In this document: one piece after another, positions 11,653 through 23,779 of the stretch
Layout of the letters: each line of letters opens with the position of its first letter
How positions within the stretch are numbered: the first letter of the stretch is position 1
Assembly (NCBI RefSeq): GCF_000315625.1
Contig: NW_005434547.1
Location: 86,140-148,840, forward strand
Length of the DNA: 62,701 bases
Reading direction: 5' to 3'
Origin: Guillardia theta CCMP2712
Lineage: Eukaryota > Cryptophyceae > Pyrenomonadales > Geminigeraceae
Position numbers and translations under genes: made by a program
Notes under the pieces: generated by a model
What the model saw: only the letters and a program-made list of their open reading frames with translations
Databases searched by the model: none
Told to the model about the DNA's origin: nothing

Positions 11653-11973
11653 ATGTCGCTGAAGCGCAAGGAGCCCGAGCCGATCAGGCCGCCGACAGGG
11701 CTGACGCCATCGCAGAAGATCGAGGAGCTGAAGAGACAGCACAAGGCGCTCAAGATGAACCTTGAGGTCCTCAACATGATGGGCTCTCAGGCGTTGATGG
11801 TGCTGCGCGCGCCGCCCGATGTTGTGGACGCCAAGGCGGTTCTGGACCGATGCCATGCAGAGCTGCTGGACGTGATCATGGAGAAGAAGATCAATGACAT
11901 CAAGCAGTTTATGCCCGTGGAAGCACGAGATGCCGATACCCCGGAAGAGGAGAACGATTCGGATGAACCATGA
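11653..11973 (+). CDS. Small helical protein, 106 aa, function unknown
   Basis: A single-exon frame beginning MSLKRKEPEPIRPPTG and ending EEENDSDEP. Residues 18-40 (TPSQKIEELKRQHKALKMNLEV) have heptad spacing suggestive of a short coiled coil. Residues 60-88 form a second charged helix, and the tail is acidic. The basic start, helical middle and acidic end resemble a small nuclear or cytosolic adaptor, but I recognise no family. The upstream AG-rich leader has no in-frame ATG. The composition is protein-like and codon third positions are G/C-rich, as in the confirmed genes of this window, which is why I list it. Confidence 0.5.
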   Translation: MSLKRKEPEPIRPPTGLTPSQKIEELKRQHKALKMNLEVLNMMGSQALMVLRAPPDVVDAKAVLDRCHAELLDVIMEKKINDIKQFMPVEARDADTPEEENDSDEP

Positions 11974-11979
11974 TTGCCT

Positions 11980-14690
11980 CGTAGTCTTTGACTTGCATTT
12001 CAAACCTTGACGGCCAAGAGCCGTCACCCACTGGCATGCTTTCAATCGAAACATCACCCACGACATGTGTCACATTTCTATGAACTGGTTCACAGTGAAG
12101 CAGCAACATATCTGTTCTAATACCATCAGGTCAGGATGAAAAATTCTGTATGATGGAATGGCATTCGAGTATTTTAAATATATCAAAACATGAATTGACA
12201 GAGTGAGATGGGTGTTCAACTTTTTTCTCCAAACTGGGTGAAACTCTTTCACCTGAGATGAGGACACAGGCTTTGAGAAATCTCATAGTTCTGTTGTTGA
12301 GACGATTTCTTTCTATGTCTCATCTCGTATCGTGTTTGAAGGTTGGTTGCCAACATGCGCTAACTCTACTTGGTTTCAAACGATGATTCCATGGCGTGCA
12401 TAGTGAATGTATGGAGATGTGATTTGAGAATAACAAAAGTTGAATAGTTCCATGATGCTTTTGTAGTGTGAGAACAGAATGCGAGGCTGGTTCTGTATGA
12501 AAGCGCACAGGGGATTTGAAAATGAGATGCTTGCATTTATTCGTACACATGCTAGTATCAAGACTCATCGAAGAATCATCAGCTTCAGATTGCTGTGAAA
12601 TCTTTTTCAATAGCTGTCTGCTTCAGACTTTGTATGCTGAAAGATGGCCGAATAGCAGATGCGAGATGGGTTGAATCACGAGTTAGAAAGATAGATGACG
12701 GCTCCAACGATGAAAACAGTCTTGCGTCATGAAGAGTGAAAAGGTCCCAGTACTCAACTTCTACAGAAACAAATGCTATACAGTCACAGGTAAGATCTAG
12801 AATGTAACAAGTTTCTTCTTGAGATCACAGAGCAGAGGAAAATAAAATTTAAAGATGTCCATACAAAATCATGACTACCATAAAATTAAGAGTAGGACGA
12901 CGACAAGGATGAAGAGAAGGTAGTGGTGTTGAGCGATTGTATTCTATTCGGTCGTGTGAAGGAGATTATCATTGAAGTTTCGAGAGATCTTCTGGGGAGG
13001 AAGTGGCTTTTGAACACAAACATCATCTATTGCAGCCACACACACCTCTCGAGATGCTACTCATCTCCCAACATTTTCAGACTCTGGAACATCATGTTGC
13101 CTGGCAATCTACTGTATGATCTGGCTTCCTTCACCTGTCTCTACCAGTCGCGCTGGTGCGTGAGATGTTTTACATACCACACACTCTCACACAAAGCTTG
13201 CAAGTGGTCATTAGCATGTTGATGTGACATCGCCGAGGTGGACAACATGCCGAAATGATTCATGTCTCCTGCAGGAAGCAGAAAACCAACAACACTATGG
13301 AGTCTCACCTACTTCTGCAACAGATCGGAGCAGCGTCGTTGCGCTTGCGCTTACATCCTCTCAGTTCATGCTCACAGTTTCTCTGAATGTATTCATCCTC
13401 TGTGCTGTCCCTGCAAGACCTGCGATGGCATGTCCAACTCTGTGCTCCCCCGGTCTTGGATCTGTTGGCACTTGCTGATGAAGTGAAGTCATCATGGGAT
13501 TGGTGTGTTTTTCTTCTTTCGAGACTCAGGAACGGAAGCAAGCATGCATGTCCGGTCACATGACGCCAACATGCTGACAAGGTCGCGAGTGAGGAAGTGC
13601 GCAGCCATCGGCATTGGCGTTGGACCATGCGAGCGCCGTGTAGCGCATGGATTCGGTGTGTCCCGACATGGGGCCCGTAGTGAGCTCAGGGGGTGGTATC
13701 ATCTAGCAGCCCGGGACTACCCCTAACAAGAGGGGTGGTAAATACTTAAAGAGGGTGGGTACTGTCAACAAAGATTCTTCTCTACTTACCGGTAGGTAGG
13801 TCCGGAGGCTCGGATCAGGATTGACAGGGGTGGTGTGAACAGGGGTGGGATAACGAGGCCGGTGATAGGGTGGGTGTAGTCATCCCGTTCCTGAGATGCG
13901 CTCAATGAAGGGGTGGTCAAGTCTGAGATATCCAGGAATATCTGGGGGTGGGTAGACCGTGGTGACCAGACCACAAGGGGGTGGTACGCAGCTCAGATAG
14001 GAGTTCTTCGATATTTGGAGGGTGGGGTAGTTCGGAATTGTAGAGGAGAAGAGGGTGGGGTACCAGGTTCCTTGAAAGCAAAGCAGCCATGGCCATATAT
14101 AAGGGAGAGCAGCAAGGAGAAGACGAATGAGGGGGGGAGGAGGAGAGATGAGGGAAAAACAAGCATGAGAAACAATCATTCCAATGCATCAGTTTGTACA
14201 AGACGTCTGCTGCATGTAACATTCAGTTTTTTCTTTTAGTATGATCGAATGAGTTGACTGCTTTCGCACCTTGTTCAAAGTCGTTGTTGCTCTCATGCTG
14301 ATAAAGACAGATAGAAAGCCCCTAGCGATGAGCCAACAATCGAGACATCAAGGAAAAACTTCTATAAACTGATCAGAAGTTGAGATGTCGTTAAGATTTG
14401 TCTTGGAATCGATGTGCTTGTGAGCTTTGTCATAATGCAGATGAGCTAATACAGTTCTTGGCAGGAGCAATCTACAGGGATTGAATTGACGATGAAATCA
14501 AAGCAGGAGCCCAGAAAATATGACAGTGTCATCTGTATGAAATCAGATTGATTGACTTGCCTATACAAGCACACCCTGCACAAGTAATGTTCGAGTGCTT
14601 GGACAAGTGAGGTGACCATCATTCTGATCTCTGCAAGAAGAGACCAGTAGGCGTGTGTTGGCAGCAAGTCAGACCCTCTGCTTGTGACCG
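11980..14690. other. Non-coding stretch with a G-rich word cluster
   Basis: No gene is supported. From 13680 to 14070 the plus strand is dense in GGGGTGG, GGGTGGG and GGTAGG words separated by 15-40 bp. This strand-skewed pattern also appears next to GC-rich islands, but no island is present here. Confidence 0.55.
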
Positions 14691-14703
14691 CAAGACTAGC
14701 CGC

Positions 14704-14961
14704 ATGTCTTCGCAGAGCAACACGACGAGCTTCAACAACAACGACTCCTCCGTCAACGGTTGGAACATGAGACAGCTCGCGATCTTCATCCCCTTTGCCA
14801 CTTTCTTCCTCTGCATCTGGATCATGTGGCTGCGGGTAGGATACCCCACGTTTCTGATCATGAAGGCCATCCAACTGAGCGAGGAAGGCCTGCGGCGAGA
14901 GGAGGAGAACAGATCGCAGCACGACTCTGACAACGACGAAGACGACCGGTCGAACAAGTAA
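14704..14961 (+). CDS. Single-pass membrane protein, 85 aa, unknown
   Basis: Starts MSSQSNTTSFNNNDSS. Residues 22-45 form one hydrophobic helix (LAIFIPFATFFLCIWIMWL), followed by a Glu/Arg/Asp-rich C-terminal tail. The start at 14704 is chosen because the frame upstream is less protein-like, although an in-frame ATG exists 51 bases earlier. The stop overlaps a perfect GTAAGT splice-donor sequence at 14960, so the last exon may lie further downstream. Joining it to the next visible acceptor puts the following ORF out of frame, so I keep the two separate. No family recognised. Confidence 0.45.
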   Translation: MSSQSNTTSFNNNDSSVNGWNMRQLAIFIPFATFFLCIWIMWLRVGYPTFLIMKAIQLSEEGLRREEENRSQHDSDNDEDDRSNK

Positions 14962-15149
14962 GTAGCGGGAGGTGTCTTTTTGGAAGTGACTTGGTACCTC
15001 AGCTCTCTGGTGTCTGTTGGTGAAGTCGACACAATGTGGAGGGAACAGCAATCGGCGCAGGTGGTGTGCGCAGAGGAAGAGTCTTCTACCAACGAGGAAC
15101 TTGCTGCCTCTGCTGATATGTGCTACCTGACTCGTTCCTTCAGAATGAG

Positions 15150-15470
15150 ATGTCCGACAAGAAGGCAGATGTGAGGATGGATCAAGTTGAAGAGCAAGAA
15201 ACATCGGCCGGCATTGTTGTTGAGGACATGGAGAGCCGGCATGCCTCTGTACATGTCAACATTGCACAGGGTAAGAGGCGGAGACAGCATGGTACTTTAC
15301 ATCTCTGTGATGGTGTGGCAGATCTGAACGAGACGGAGGAGAAGCTGAGGGATGTGGAGGTTCAGATTGAGCGGCTGCAGGGTAGAATGTTGGGTGAGAC
15401 GCGAGCTATCCTCTCCCGCTGCGCTGACTCCTGCACGGCAGAGCGACAAGTCAGTGAGACTTTGTGTTGA
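15150..15470 (+). CDS. Small coiled-coil protein, 89 aa, two exons
   Basis: Exons 15150-15270 and 15322-15470 join in phase across a 51-bp GT-AG intron. The product begins MSDKKADVRMDQVEEQET. Its second exon opens with a coiled-coil-like helix (NETEEKLRDVEVQIERLQ) and ends with a Cys/Ser-rich tail. It lies 190 bp downstream of the single-pass membrane protein and could be part of the same gene if an exon boundary has been misread. Function unknown. Confidence 0.4.
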   Translation: MSDKKADVRMDQVEEQETSAGIVVEDMESRHASVHVNIAQGKRRRQHGTLHLCDGVADLNETEEKLRDVEVQIERLQGRMLGETRAILSRCADSCTAERQVSETLC

Positions 15471-15978
15471 TGAGAGTGCATGGATAGTTACGGCCCAAGG
15501 GCGATCATGTCGGATGAGCATTGAAAGCTTGAGGGGCAGTTGACATACTCTCGGTGTAATTTTGGATATTGTATTTTTCTTTCGTTTTTTGTTTTCTGCC
15601 ACAAGGATTGGAAATTTCTTGTTGATCCGACCCTGAATGAACATGTCTACTGTGGCGCTAACAGTGGTCAGGTTCATGAGTCGAAGAGTGCAACCTTAAC
15701 GTCTCTGACGTGCATGTCATCGAATCATGCTCGACACGCAGATGATAATGAGATGCGATATTGCATTCAATACCAACGCTTACAAGTCCACAATTCGCAA
15801 CTGAAGTACAGCATTCTAAACACAAGAAGGAATGCGCGTCTCTTGCGCGATCAGACTCTTGCAAGGTAGAAGGAGACTGGATGTTTGGGGCTTCCAGAAA
15901 TTTCAAAAGATATCGGCATATGAAGTGCCTGATAGCCAGCTAGCGGTAGTTTGTTGGCACTTGTATCGTACCACGTCT

Positions 15979-18063
15979 TTACATCATGGCCCGTTGGATC
16001 TTACCCATGAGCTCCATTACCTGCCGAACATTTACACTTCTTCCTCCTCTTCCTCCGTCTTCCTCCTCCTCCTCCTCCTTTCCATCCTTCTCCGTCTCTT
16101 CTTCCTCCTGCTCCCTGCTCACCTCGGGGTCGTTGGCATACTTGCCCATGGCCATCGGATTCTGCTGCATCTCCATGATGATCTGCATGTCATCGTCAGC
16201 CACTGATCCTCCTTGCTTCCCTCCCCCCCCCCCCTTGTTGCTCTCTTCTCCTCTTCCTCTCCGTCCTCGTCCTGATTGCTCTCCTTCATTCCATCTCACC
16301 GACATCATCCTTGGGTTCTGCATGGCAGCCATGATCTCTGGGTCCCCGAGGATCTTCGAAAAGTCCATGCCAGCTGGCATGCCGGGCATACCGCCCATGC
16401 CGCCCATGCCCGGCATACCGCCCATGCCGCCCATGCCCGGCATGCCGCCCATGCCCGGCATACCGCCCATGCCCGGCATGCCGCCCATTCCACCTGAAAG
16501 AAGACAGTCAGGTACAAAAGAAGATCGAGGTAACAGATACCAGGGAAACCAGCGCCAGCTTCTCTTTGCTGTCGAAGTTTTTCTTGCCTCTCCTTCTCCT
16601 TCTTGAGCCGCCTGGTCTTGCGTGAATAGTAGCAAAACTGCTGGCATAGAGACAAACCTTTCTTTGTTGTGATTCTCAATGACAATTTGCTTGTCATGCT
16701 GTCAGGATTAAACAAAATCAACAGAAATTGTGCGCAATGAAGAGATGCATCACCTTTTCCTTCACCTTCTTCTCGATTGCGTACGTTTCCTCGTCGTAGT
16801 CGATGCTCTGTCCCTGTCCCAGCTCATGCGCAGCTTCAGCCCACTTGCCAAGCATGGCGTATGCCTTTCCCTTGAGCTATCATCTCTGAGTGAGTAGAAG
16901 AAATCGAGCAGCGGCGAGATGAAACGAGAAGGCAAAGAAGAACTGATTGAACGAAGGAGAGAGAGCGAGAGAAATCAGAACAGAGAAAGTAGATCAACTA
17001 AGAGGATGCCTAGCAGAATGAGCATCTGAGTGTTGTGTTTGTGTAGCAGGTTACTTTCAGGGCCTTGGCTGAGTCCGGATTGACCTCCAGCGCCTTATCC
17101 GCATCACGCAGAGCAGCCAACTGGCGACACGTCAGATTCCCTTGGAATCTCTTCCTCTCTTCACCGGCTTCCTCATGCTCAAGTAGCAGAGGCCTCTGTT
17201 CGCATACACCATCGCGCTCGGAGTCGCAATCACGGCCTTCAGTCATGCCGGTCAGGACCGAAAGTCTTCACCCGCTCCCCTGACCTCCGTCCAGTGATCT
17301 GCCGCCTTGTCAAAATCACCAGCCGATTGAGCGTCCTAGTGGAAAAAGTCAATGACAATGTCAAGGGGAGAGTGCCGGGGTTTGAAAAAATGAGAGCAGA
17401 TGAATAAGGGGAGGAAGGAGAACAGGGCGGTGGTAGAGGACAGCGCGCAGCACCATGGCAGCAGCTTTAGCTGTTGACGCAGCTTCATAGTCTTGATCGG
17501 AAGGCTCTTTTGAAGAATCTCCATTTTTCTTTGGGAACAAGGGTGAGTGATAGAACAAGATGCCAATCGAGATCAAAAAGCAGGAAAAGGGAGGAGGGAG
17601 GAGGGAGGAGTTGAAGAGGAAGAAGTTGAAGAGGGAGGATTTGAGCAGGGTAGAGACAGGATCGGAAGGGGGAAGGAACAAGGAGAAAGGAGGTAGGAAG
17701 AAAGAGCAGAAGCAGGGAACAAGCAACAATGCTGAGACAGCAAGCGCCAGACACAAGGTCAGGAACAGCAGGCTGGGTGAACCTGTTTCTCCGGAAGATC
17801 TGCTTCATCATGCGGAACGACCTCGGGGTCGAATTCTTCCTTCTAAGGAAAAAACAAAAACATCAGAATGCAATCAAGGTTCTGTCACAGGTTCTTACCT
17901 CCTCCTCCTCGTCGCTGACCTCTTCAACAGTGGGACCAGCAGTCGACGAAGAAGCCTTTGAAACATCATATTAATCACTGATTGATTGACTGACTGACTG
18001 ACTGACTGACTGACTGACTGACTGAGTGACTGAGTGACTGAGTGACTGAGTGACTGACTGACT

Positions 18064-18114
<51 letters not shown>

Positions 18115-18835
18115 TGACTGACTGACTGACTGACTGACTGACTGACTGACTGACTGACTGACTGACTGACTGACTGACTGACTGACTGACTGACTGACTG
18201 ACTGACTGACTGACTGACTGACTGACTCTGAGGAGGATTACTTGTGGCATTGGTTCATCATCGATGTCATCGAGCTGAAAGAAAAACGTCATGTTCACAG
18301 CACTCGCAGCGTTCAGACACCTTGGATCCTCCTCGAGCCGTTCCACTTGACTGCAACAGCATAGAGTCAGGATCCATCCACGGCGGTAAGAGTCCAGTAA
18401 GGTTTTCGGTCTCAGAGCACAGCGATAACAGCAGCAGGCAGAGGAGGCAGAGGGAAGGGAGAGGGAGACGGTCGTTCTTGCAGCAGGGCATGCAAGGGAC
18501 TAGAATCAGGACTCACCTTCGGTGCACTATCCTGTTGCTTCTGCTCAGCAGGATCTGGAACATGTCCGCCATAGCTCTCTGCTCCGGGCACAATCAGGGG
18601 CTATCGTAGACTTGTAGCTGACAGCAAGAAACAAGTAGGCAGTGATTGCTCGACCTATGAACTCCTTGAAGAATTTCATTTGCGGAGTGTGGAGGAGCTG
18701 TGGGTTAGCCTGTGAAGGAGGGGGCAGATGTCACAGAAGCATCCAAAAGAGTCGCATACATGTTTGTTGTACCTTAATGATGTCAACTGTGTTCTTGAGC
18801 ATCTTAACAGCAGCATCGATATCTTGCGTCGCCAT
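15979..18835 (-). CDS. ST13: Hsc70-interacting protein (Hip/ST13 family)
   Basis: Seventeen exons close in frame to 384 aa, close to the human 369 aa. Hip binds the Hsp70 ATPase domain through TPRs and stabilises its ADP state. The N terminus (MATQDIDAAVKMLKN ... HTPQMKFFKEFI-ESYGGHVPDP) matches the Hip dimerisation domain, including the ESxGGxVP motif. An acidic linker follows (VEEVSDEEEE), then TPR helices (AGDFDKAADHWTEA, MVYANRGLCYLSM, DADKALEVNPDSAKAL, LKGKAYAMLGKWAEAA), a charged helix and a GGMP/GMGG repeat at 16493-16380. The STI1/DP-type C terminus reads DFSKILGDPEIMAAMQNP ... QQNPMAMGKYANDPEVMELMGKI. Key exons: 18835-18773, 18709-18655, 18578-18517, 17335-17285, 17236-17165, 17120-17055, 16876-16754, 16493-16300 and 16020-15979. 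One intron carries a 240-bp tetranucleotide repeat. It is one of two Hsp70 co-chaperones in the window. Confidence 0.93.
17986..18228. repeat. (CTGA)n tetranucleotide microsatellite
   Basis: About 60 copies with a few TGAG variants, inside the Hip intron between exons 18274-18242 and 17955-17899. Confidence 0.95.
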
Positions 18836-19554
18836 TTTCTGTCATTGACACATGTTTCAGAGCAAAAACATAGAATAGACGCTCTTAATGATTGTCTGCC
18901 TCCCGTCAGAATTCCCTAATGGCCGTTTTTCATAGAAAACGCGACAAGGTCAGCTGTTGGATCCATGAGGCATGGGACACATCACTGTGACGAGGATCCG
19001 AACGGTAGGTTATCAATGTTGGATAAACGGAGGAAACATGGTTAGACCATTTCTGTAACCTCTCAACATATTGTGAGGAATCTTGCTAAAACCATCCATA
19101 CAAATTCAAAGTTAACTAAGATCCTAAGGTCTGCTGTTCTAATTCGATATCTAACAGGTTTCTTTCGCACCCATATGAGTGCATCTTGAACATTTTCATG
19201 TTTTCCTCCTCATTCACTACATCATGTTCTCTTCTTGCTCTTCCTTTCCCTTTGTTTTCCCACCATTCCCTAATTGCTCGCATTACACCCGTTCTTTCCG
19301 GCTTCCACTGACCACCCCACCCCAAGGAAAAAAATGTGACTTTCCTGAAGAGCCTCACTGGTACTACCCTACCTATAAATATCCACATATCTGTTATAAA
19401 ATACACGGGTAGACTCATATACCCATCCTTCCCAAACACCTGCCGCGGGACCTGGCAGAAAATGGTAGTACCCCTACCCCCATTTATATATGAATTTGCA
19501 CATGGTAGAACGGGTACACAAACAGTGCAAACTGAGCTCTTTTAACATCACGAC

Positions 19555-20040
19555 CGTCTGCCCGGCGCATAATCAATTGAGTTCAACTAGGGTCGTCGGA
19601 CTCGGAGCCGCCCAGCCGGCGGCCGGGCGCCGCGGCCCGGCCCGGCGTGGCCGCCGCCGCCAGGCCCGGGCCCGGCCGCGGCGGGTCACTCCGAAGCCCG
19701 CCGCGCCCGGAAATGGCCGCGCATCATCATAAGAGTCTGATCATTCGGCCGCCGGCGACGCCGGTCGGATCGGTGGACGGCAGTGACAATCATTCAGTTC
19801 TCGGGTGAACTTGCCCCCGTCCGACCGGCCGGCTGACGGCCGCCGGCCGCTGGTACTGTACCGGGTCACTGCCGGGTCCCCGGGGACTCAGTGACGCCGG
19901 TCCCGGGCCGGGACTCCCCGCCGCAGTCACGGCCCACGGTGAGCGGCGAGCAGTGGCGTGAGAGACTGGTAGGGTCACGGTTACCCCACCGGCAGTTGCC
20001 CGGCGACCGTGCATAGCGTTGCTTTTCCGGCCGGGCGCTC
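19555..20040. repeat. GC-rich island 2
   Basis: A block of GGCCGGGC, CCGGCC, GCCGCC, GTCACTG and CCGATC/GGATCGG words with almost no other sequence. It has word clusters of opposite skew on its two sides: C-rich on the left, G-rich on the right. Confidence 0.75.
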
Positions 20041-22684
20041 ATAGGCAAAATTGGCAATATTTTTTTTTTTTCGAAGGACCTGAGGGGTCCCTTCATTCCA
20101 TGCCAATTGGGAGTACCCTCCTTTGAGAAGTCATGTGGGAGGGTAGTCGCTCTCATGAAAATCGTTGCTGTGCAGGGCCAAAGAGGGGTAGGGTGATTTG
20201 AATTTGGTGGCGTGGACACCTCACCACGCCAAACCAATGTAAAAGTACGCATTTTAGGAGTATCTGTGGTACCAACTTAAAATTGCAGCTCTTACATGGT
20301 ACAAAATGAGGGCCAAACTGGTCGGAACTTCGACTTCCGAGAACCCCTCCATTTGACTGTTGTTGGGGGGTGGGGTAGGCATGGAGCACCCTCAACCACC
20401 CACCTTTGAAACAATTTGAAACTGTGTAATAGGGGGTGGGGGGTAGCCCCCTTTTCTCATTCCCCAAGCCCCCTCTCCCTGGACGAGCAAGAGGCGATGA
20501 AATGGTGCCTTCCTGACTCGCGAGGATGAACCTTGATATTGAGAGACTTCGAATCCAACCCAACTGAGATAGGAATGAGATGAAGATCTCATATCACATC
20601 TGTAAGAGATGATCGAGCTTCTTTCTCAACTCTGCAGGTTGGGCCAAGGTTTGAATCATCCAGCGTGTAATGTAATATGTGCCCTTGGTTCATACAATCC
20701 GCGAGTGTACTTGCAAATATGCTTCGAAGACATGATGACATTTTTATGAACAGGTAAGGAACTAATAATGGATACACCATTGAACAGAATCAACTCTGAT
20801 TGACCCTTCTTTCAAATTGCAGTGCGTTGCACGTTGCGCTCAAATGCATGATTTGTGAGAAATTTGTATTCAACTGTACCTTGAGCGACTTTTCTGTCTA
20901 ACAATATGTTCTCATGTCATCGCTCACTTTCAATTCTTCTAGTCTTACGGTCAGGATTCATGCACTTCACTTTTCTACAGAGGACAGGCTCACACGCACT
21001 CAACAGTTCAACGGTGCATGAAGAGACGTTTGCAAAAAGGATGACTTCACCTGCTCGCATAGATTACTGTAGAGAATTGTTGTTGATCATGAATCACTAT
21101 ATCCATGATCAAGTGCATTGACCATTGCATTTCCATGTTTCATGACGTAGGATGATTTTTCTGCACTTGGATTTCTTCCTCAGTCATGATGTTTCCACAA
21201 CGCTTCAGAAACCTAGTCAGAAATGAAACAATGTGCAGATAAATTTGAGCATCAATAAAAATAAATGAGATGTTCTTCGAATCAATCCTGCCTTGTTTTG
21301 ACGGTTCGCAATGCTGCCGTGCAGTTGTAGAGTTCTTGTCGCATGTGGCACTACAGAGGAGTGCCTTGTTCAACAGAACAAGCACTCGGTGATTGTAAAA
21401 GGATCACAAACGCTGTGAATCAATAAATAGAATTCCACATCCAGGGTATCACATCTTTATTAGAAGAGTTTCAATCAGGGTAAAAGCACAACCGACCTCC
21501 TTGTAATCAAGAACACGTTCCATCTTTTGCCTTGCGAAGGTGTATCTATGTGAACCAAGAAGCATGTGACATGTGGCCACATCATACATGCTCTACGGCC
21601 TGGAATATTGGCATCTTCAAAAGTGCTCATGTTTGCGTTGAGATCATCTGCTTGGCAGCGGCTCATTGATGAACAAAATCCGATGCAAGTTCACACCAGT
21701 AATATTCACATGATGCATCATGTGATGAAATGACCTAGGCCTTGGTGATTTGCAAAATGTTTCATCGTTCAAACACGTCCTTGAAAATCAGATGAAGAAT
21801 CCTTCACGAACCACGGGACTTGCTTGTCCGACATCATTCGACAGCACTGCGGATCATGGTTGTTTCAAGCAGTCGAGCAGCTCACTGCTAAAATGCACCG
21901 TGCATTATTTATTGGCATCTTCTTGCGAGACTATCAGACATAGTCGTGCAGATATGTGTTCTTGAGCTCACAGGTGACCGTACAGCTTTTGAACAATCCA
22001 GTCACCATCTGATGATGATTCCCTGTCGTCTTGTGTGTAACCTCCATCCATTTACTCCAACTCAGTTTCCCTGTCATGCATCACAGATAGCTTAGGGTAT
22101 TTTACGCTTTGGTTTCGATTGCAATGTAACCCTGTGATGGTGTTTTCACTTGTATTATTCATGCTCTTCGCTTACCAAACGATTTTTCGTGAGATTCACG
22201 AGCTCTACCAAGCACTCCTCAAGGATCATCATCTCTACACCTCAGGAATTTCCCATGAGTATGTTCGGTGAACATCTGACATCTGCACACGCTGCCGCGG
22301 GCTTGCTGTTTGCGAGCCATCGTTAGGGCAGTACAGAGCGGTGCGACGTGCCCCGTGCAAGGGGAGGCTCATGGCGTGTAGGGGGAGTTTCAAACTTGTT
22401 TATAAATTTGTACCACAAGAAGGCTTTACAACTAAGTTGGTAGACTACCCCACGATCTGACTGTAACTTGTGGGGTGTAGCCCTACTTCTCTGTTTATAC
22501 TCAACCATTACACAATACAGTCTAAAATATCTTATTGGAAAACAAAATGAGAATTATAAAGCTGAATTCGAACCCTATTTCAGATTCTCAAACACGCCAC
22601 CCCCAAATCTACCTAGAAAGCAGAACAACCCCCCCACGGGAAAGCATACAGCCCAAAACAGACAAATCAAAATGTCAACGCTAT

Positions 22685-22880
22685 GACCGTACGGTCATCG
22701 GAGTCGGAGAGTCGGACTCCGAGTCGGAGGGGACTCGGAGATGGGTAGTATTCCGGGGCCCCGTGACTCTGGCGGAGCCTTGTGGGAGCCCGTGAGCCAC
22801 TGCTGTGACAGATCCGGTGATCATCTACATACTTATTAACCGTAACTTTACTCAAAGTTAAGTTAAAGATCAGTACGAGG
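22685..22880. repeat. Small GC-rich island 3 with AT-rich motif
   Basis: Words built from GAGTCGG and ACTCGG (for example CGGAGTCGGAGAGTCGGACT) run to about 22800. The AT-rich motif follows at 22848-22880 in reverse orientation (TTTACTCAAAGTTAAG, then ATCAGTACG). Confidence 0.65.
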
Positions 22881-23165
22881 AACTATGATCGAGTCTCGGA
22901 CCTTCGAGTCCGGGCCAGGGCAAAAGGAACCAGTCTTTAGATCTTTAGATCGCTGACGCCCCACGAGCAGTAAACTTAGTGACGGCGCACTCCTGTAAAG
23001 CATGGCTGATCTCGAGCTCGCCCCTCAGACGGGCATAGGAGGGCAAAGGTAGTCATGTGCAGTTTACTGCTGAGCCCGTGTCTTAAGACGAGACCGAAAA
23101 CACTCCTCTTCAAGACTATTATTTTGATCTCGAGATTTGATTGCGATAAGATGACAGTGATAACA

Positions 23166-23237
23166 GCAAGCGCTTGCCTTCTTGAGTCATAGTGCTTGCC
23201 CTCTATGAAGAAGGCAAGCGCTTGCCCTCTTTATACA
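23166..23237 (+). promoter_or_regulatory. Palindromic elements and TATA box upstream of family copy A
   Basis: GCAAGCGCTTGC (23166-23177) and GGCAAGCGCGCTTGCC (23213-23228) are perfect palindromes sharing the half-site GCAAGC, and a lone GCTTGCC half-site lies at 23194. TTTATA follows at 23232-23237, immediately downstream of the second palindrome. The arrangement looks like binding sites for a dimeric regulator next to a core promoter. Confidence 0.5.
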
Positions 23238-23290
23238 CTTCGCCACACCCCACACCTCCGTGTTGCCCACTGACTGCCGACGGCCTCCTG

Positions 23291-23341
<51 letters not shown>

Positions 23342-23364
23342 GTTCAGCCCTGACCTCCATCGGT

Positions 23365-23724
23365 ATGTCCACATCGACCTTTGACCCCAGCAACAACAAG
23401 ATGGCCTCGCGAGACAGGCACGCGGAGATCTCGAGCAAGCAGGACTCAGCTGGGGACTGCCTCCACCTCCAGGTGGAACTCTGCCCCGGAGACGAGGAGC
23501 GGTGGTCCATGCCGAGGATACACTCTAGATTCGAGGCCCCGACAACCGCATGTCCGAGCTCTCTTCCTCCTCCTCGTCGTTTCCAGCGGTCCAGCCAAGC
23601 ACCTCCCCTGCCCTCGTCAGAGCAGTCGAGGCTGCGAGCCCTGCGGAACCGACAGATAGGCCGGGAGATGCGCGCTGCTCCGGGGGCGAGGAGGGAGATA
23701 CCTTTCCACGTCGTGGCTCTCTGA
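23365..23724 (+). CDS. LPPPxRF family protein, copy A (119 aa)
   Basis: Unknown family. The start is the first ATG after the TATA box at 23232 (MSTSTFDPSNNKMAS). The upstream frame encodes only a Pro-Ala repeat from a CTCCTG tract. Conserved features shared with copy B: a Glu/Asp cluster followed by a short segment and RFE(A/T)P, then SLPPP-x-R-(F/Y), a Ser/Arg-rich linker, and SRLRxLRNRQ-x-G-x-EM. With copy D it shares LPPPxRF and the RQ-x-G block. The matching Arg-Gln codons are CGA CAG here and AGG CAA in D, and the Pro codons also differ, so the similarity is at the protein level. The composition is rich in Pro, Arg and Ser, with no transmembrane segment. A short linear-motif or nucleic-acid-binding protein is possible; nothing more can be said. 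Confidence 0.5.
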   Translation: MSTSTFDPSNNKMASRDRHAEISSKQDSAGDCLHLQVELCPGDEERWSMPRIHSRFEAPTTACPSSLPPPRRFQRSSQAPPLPSSEQSRLRALRNRQIGREMRAAPGARREIPFHVVAL

Positions 23725-23779
23725 CAAGACAGCTGACGGTAGGAGGGAGCCGCGACACATGGCCAACAACTCCAGTTAG

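Larger units (their letters stand above)
18840..23160. other. Gene-poor region with islands 2 and 3
   Basis: I found no convincing gene. It contains a C-rich word cluster (19300-19480), a GC-rich island (19555-20040), a G-rich cluster (20160-20460), AT-richer anonymous DNA (20500-22350), a mixed G/C cluster (22370-22640) and a small GC-rich island (22685-22800). Confidence 0.5.

Noticed and set aside
13680-14070. Possible interstitial telomere from GGGTGG repeats
   Set aside because: The words are irregularly spaced and not in tandem; no TTTAGGG or TTAGGG array is present.
20153-20563. 136-codon minus-strand ORF
   Set aside because: It lies across a G-rich word cluster, has no motif and no promoter; probably chance.
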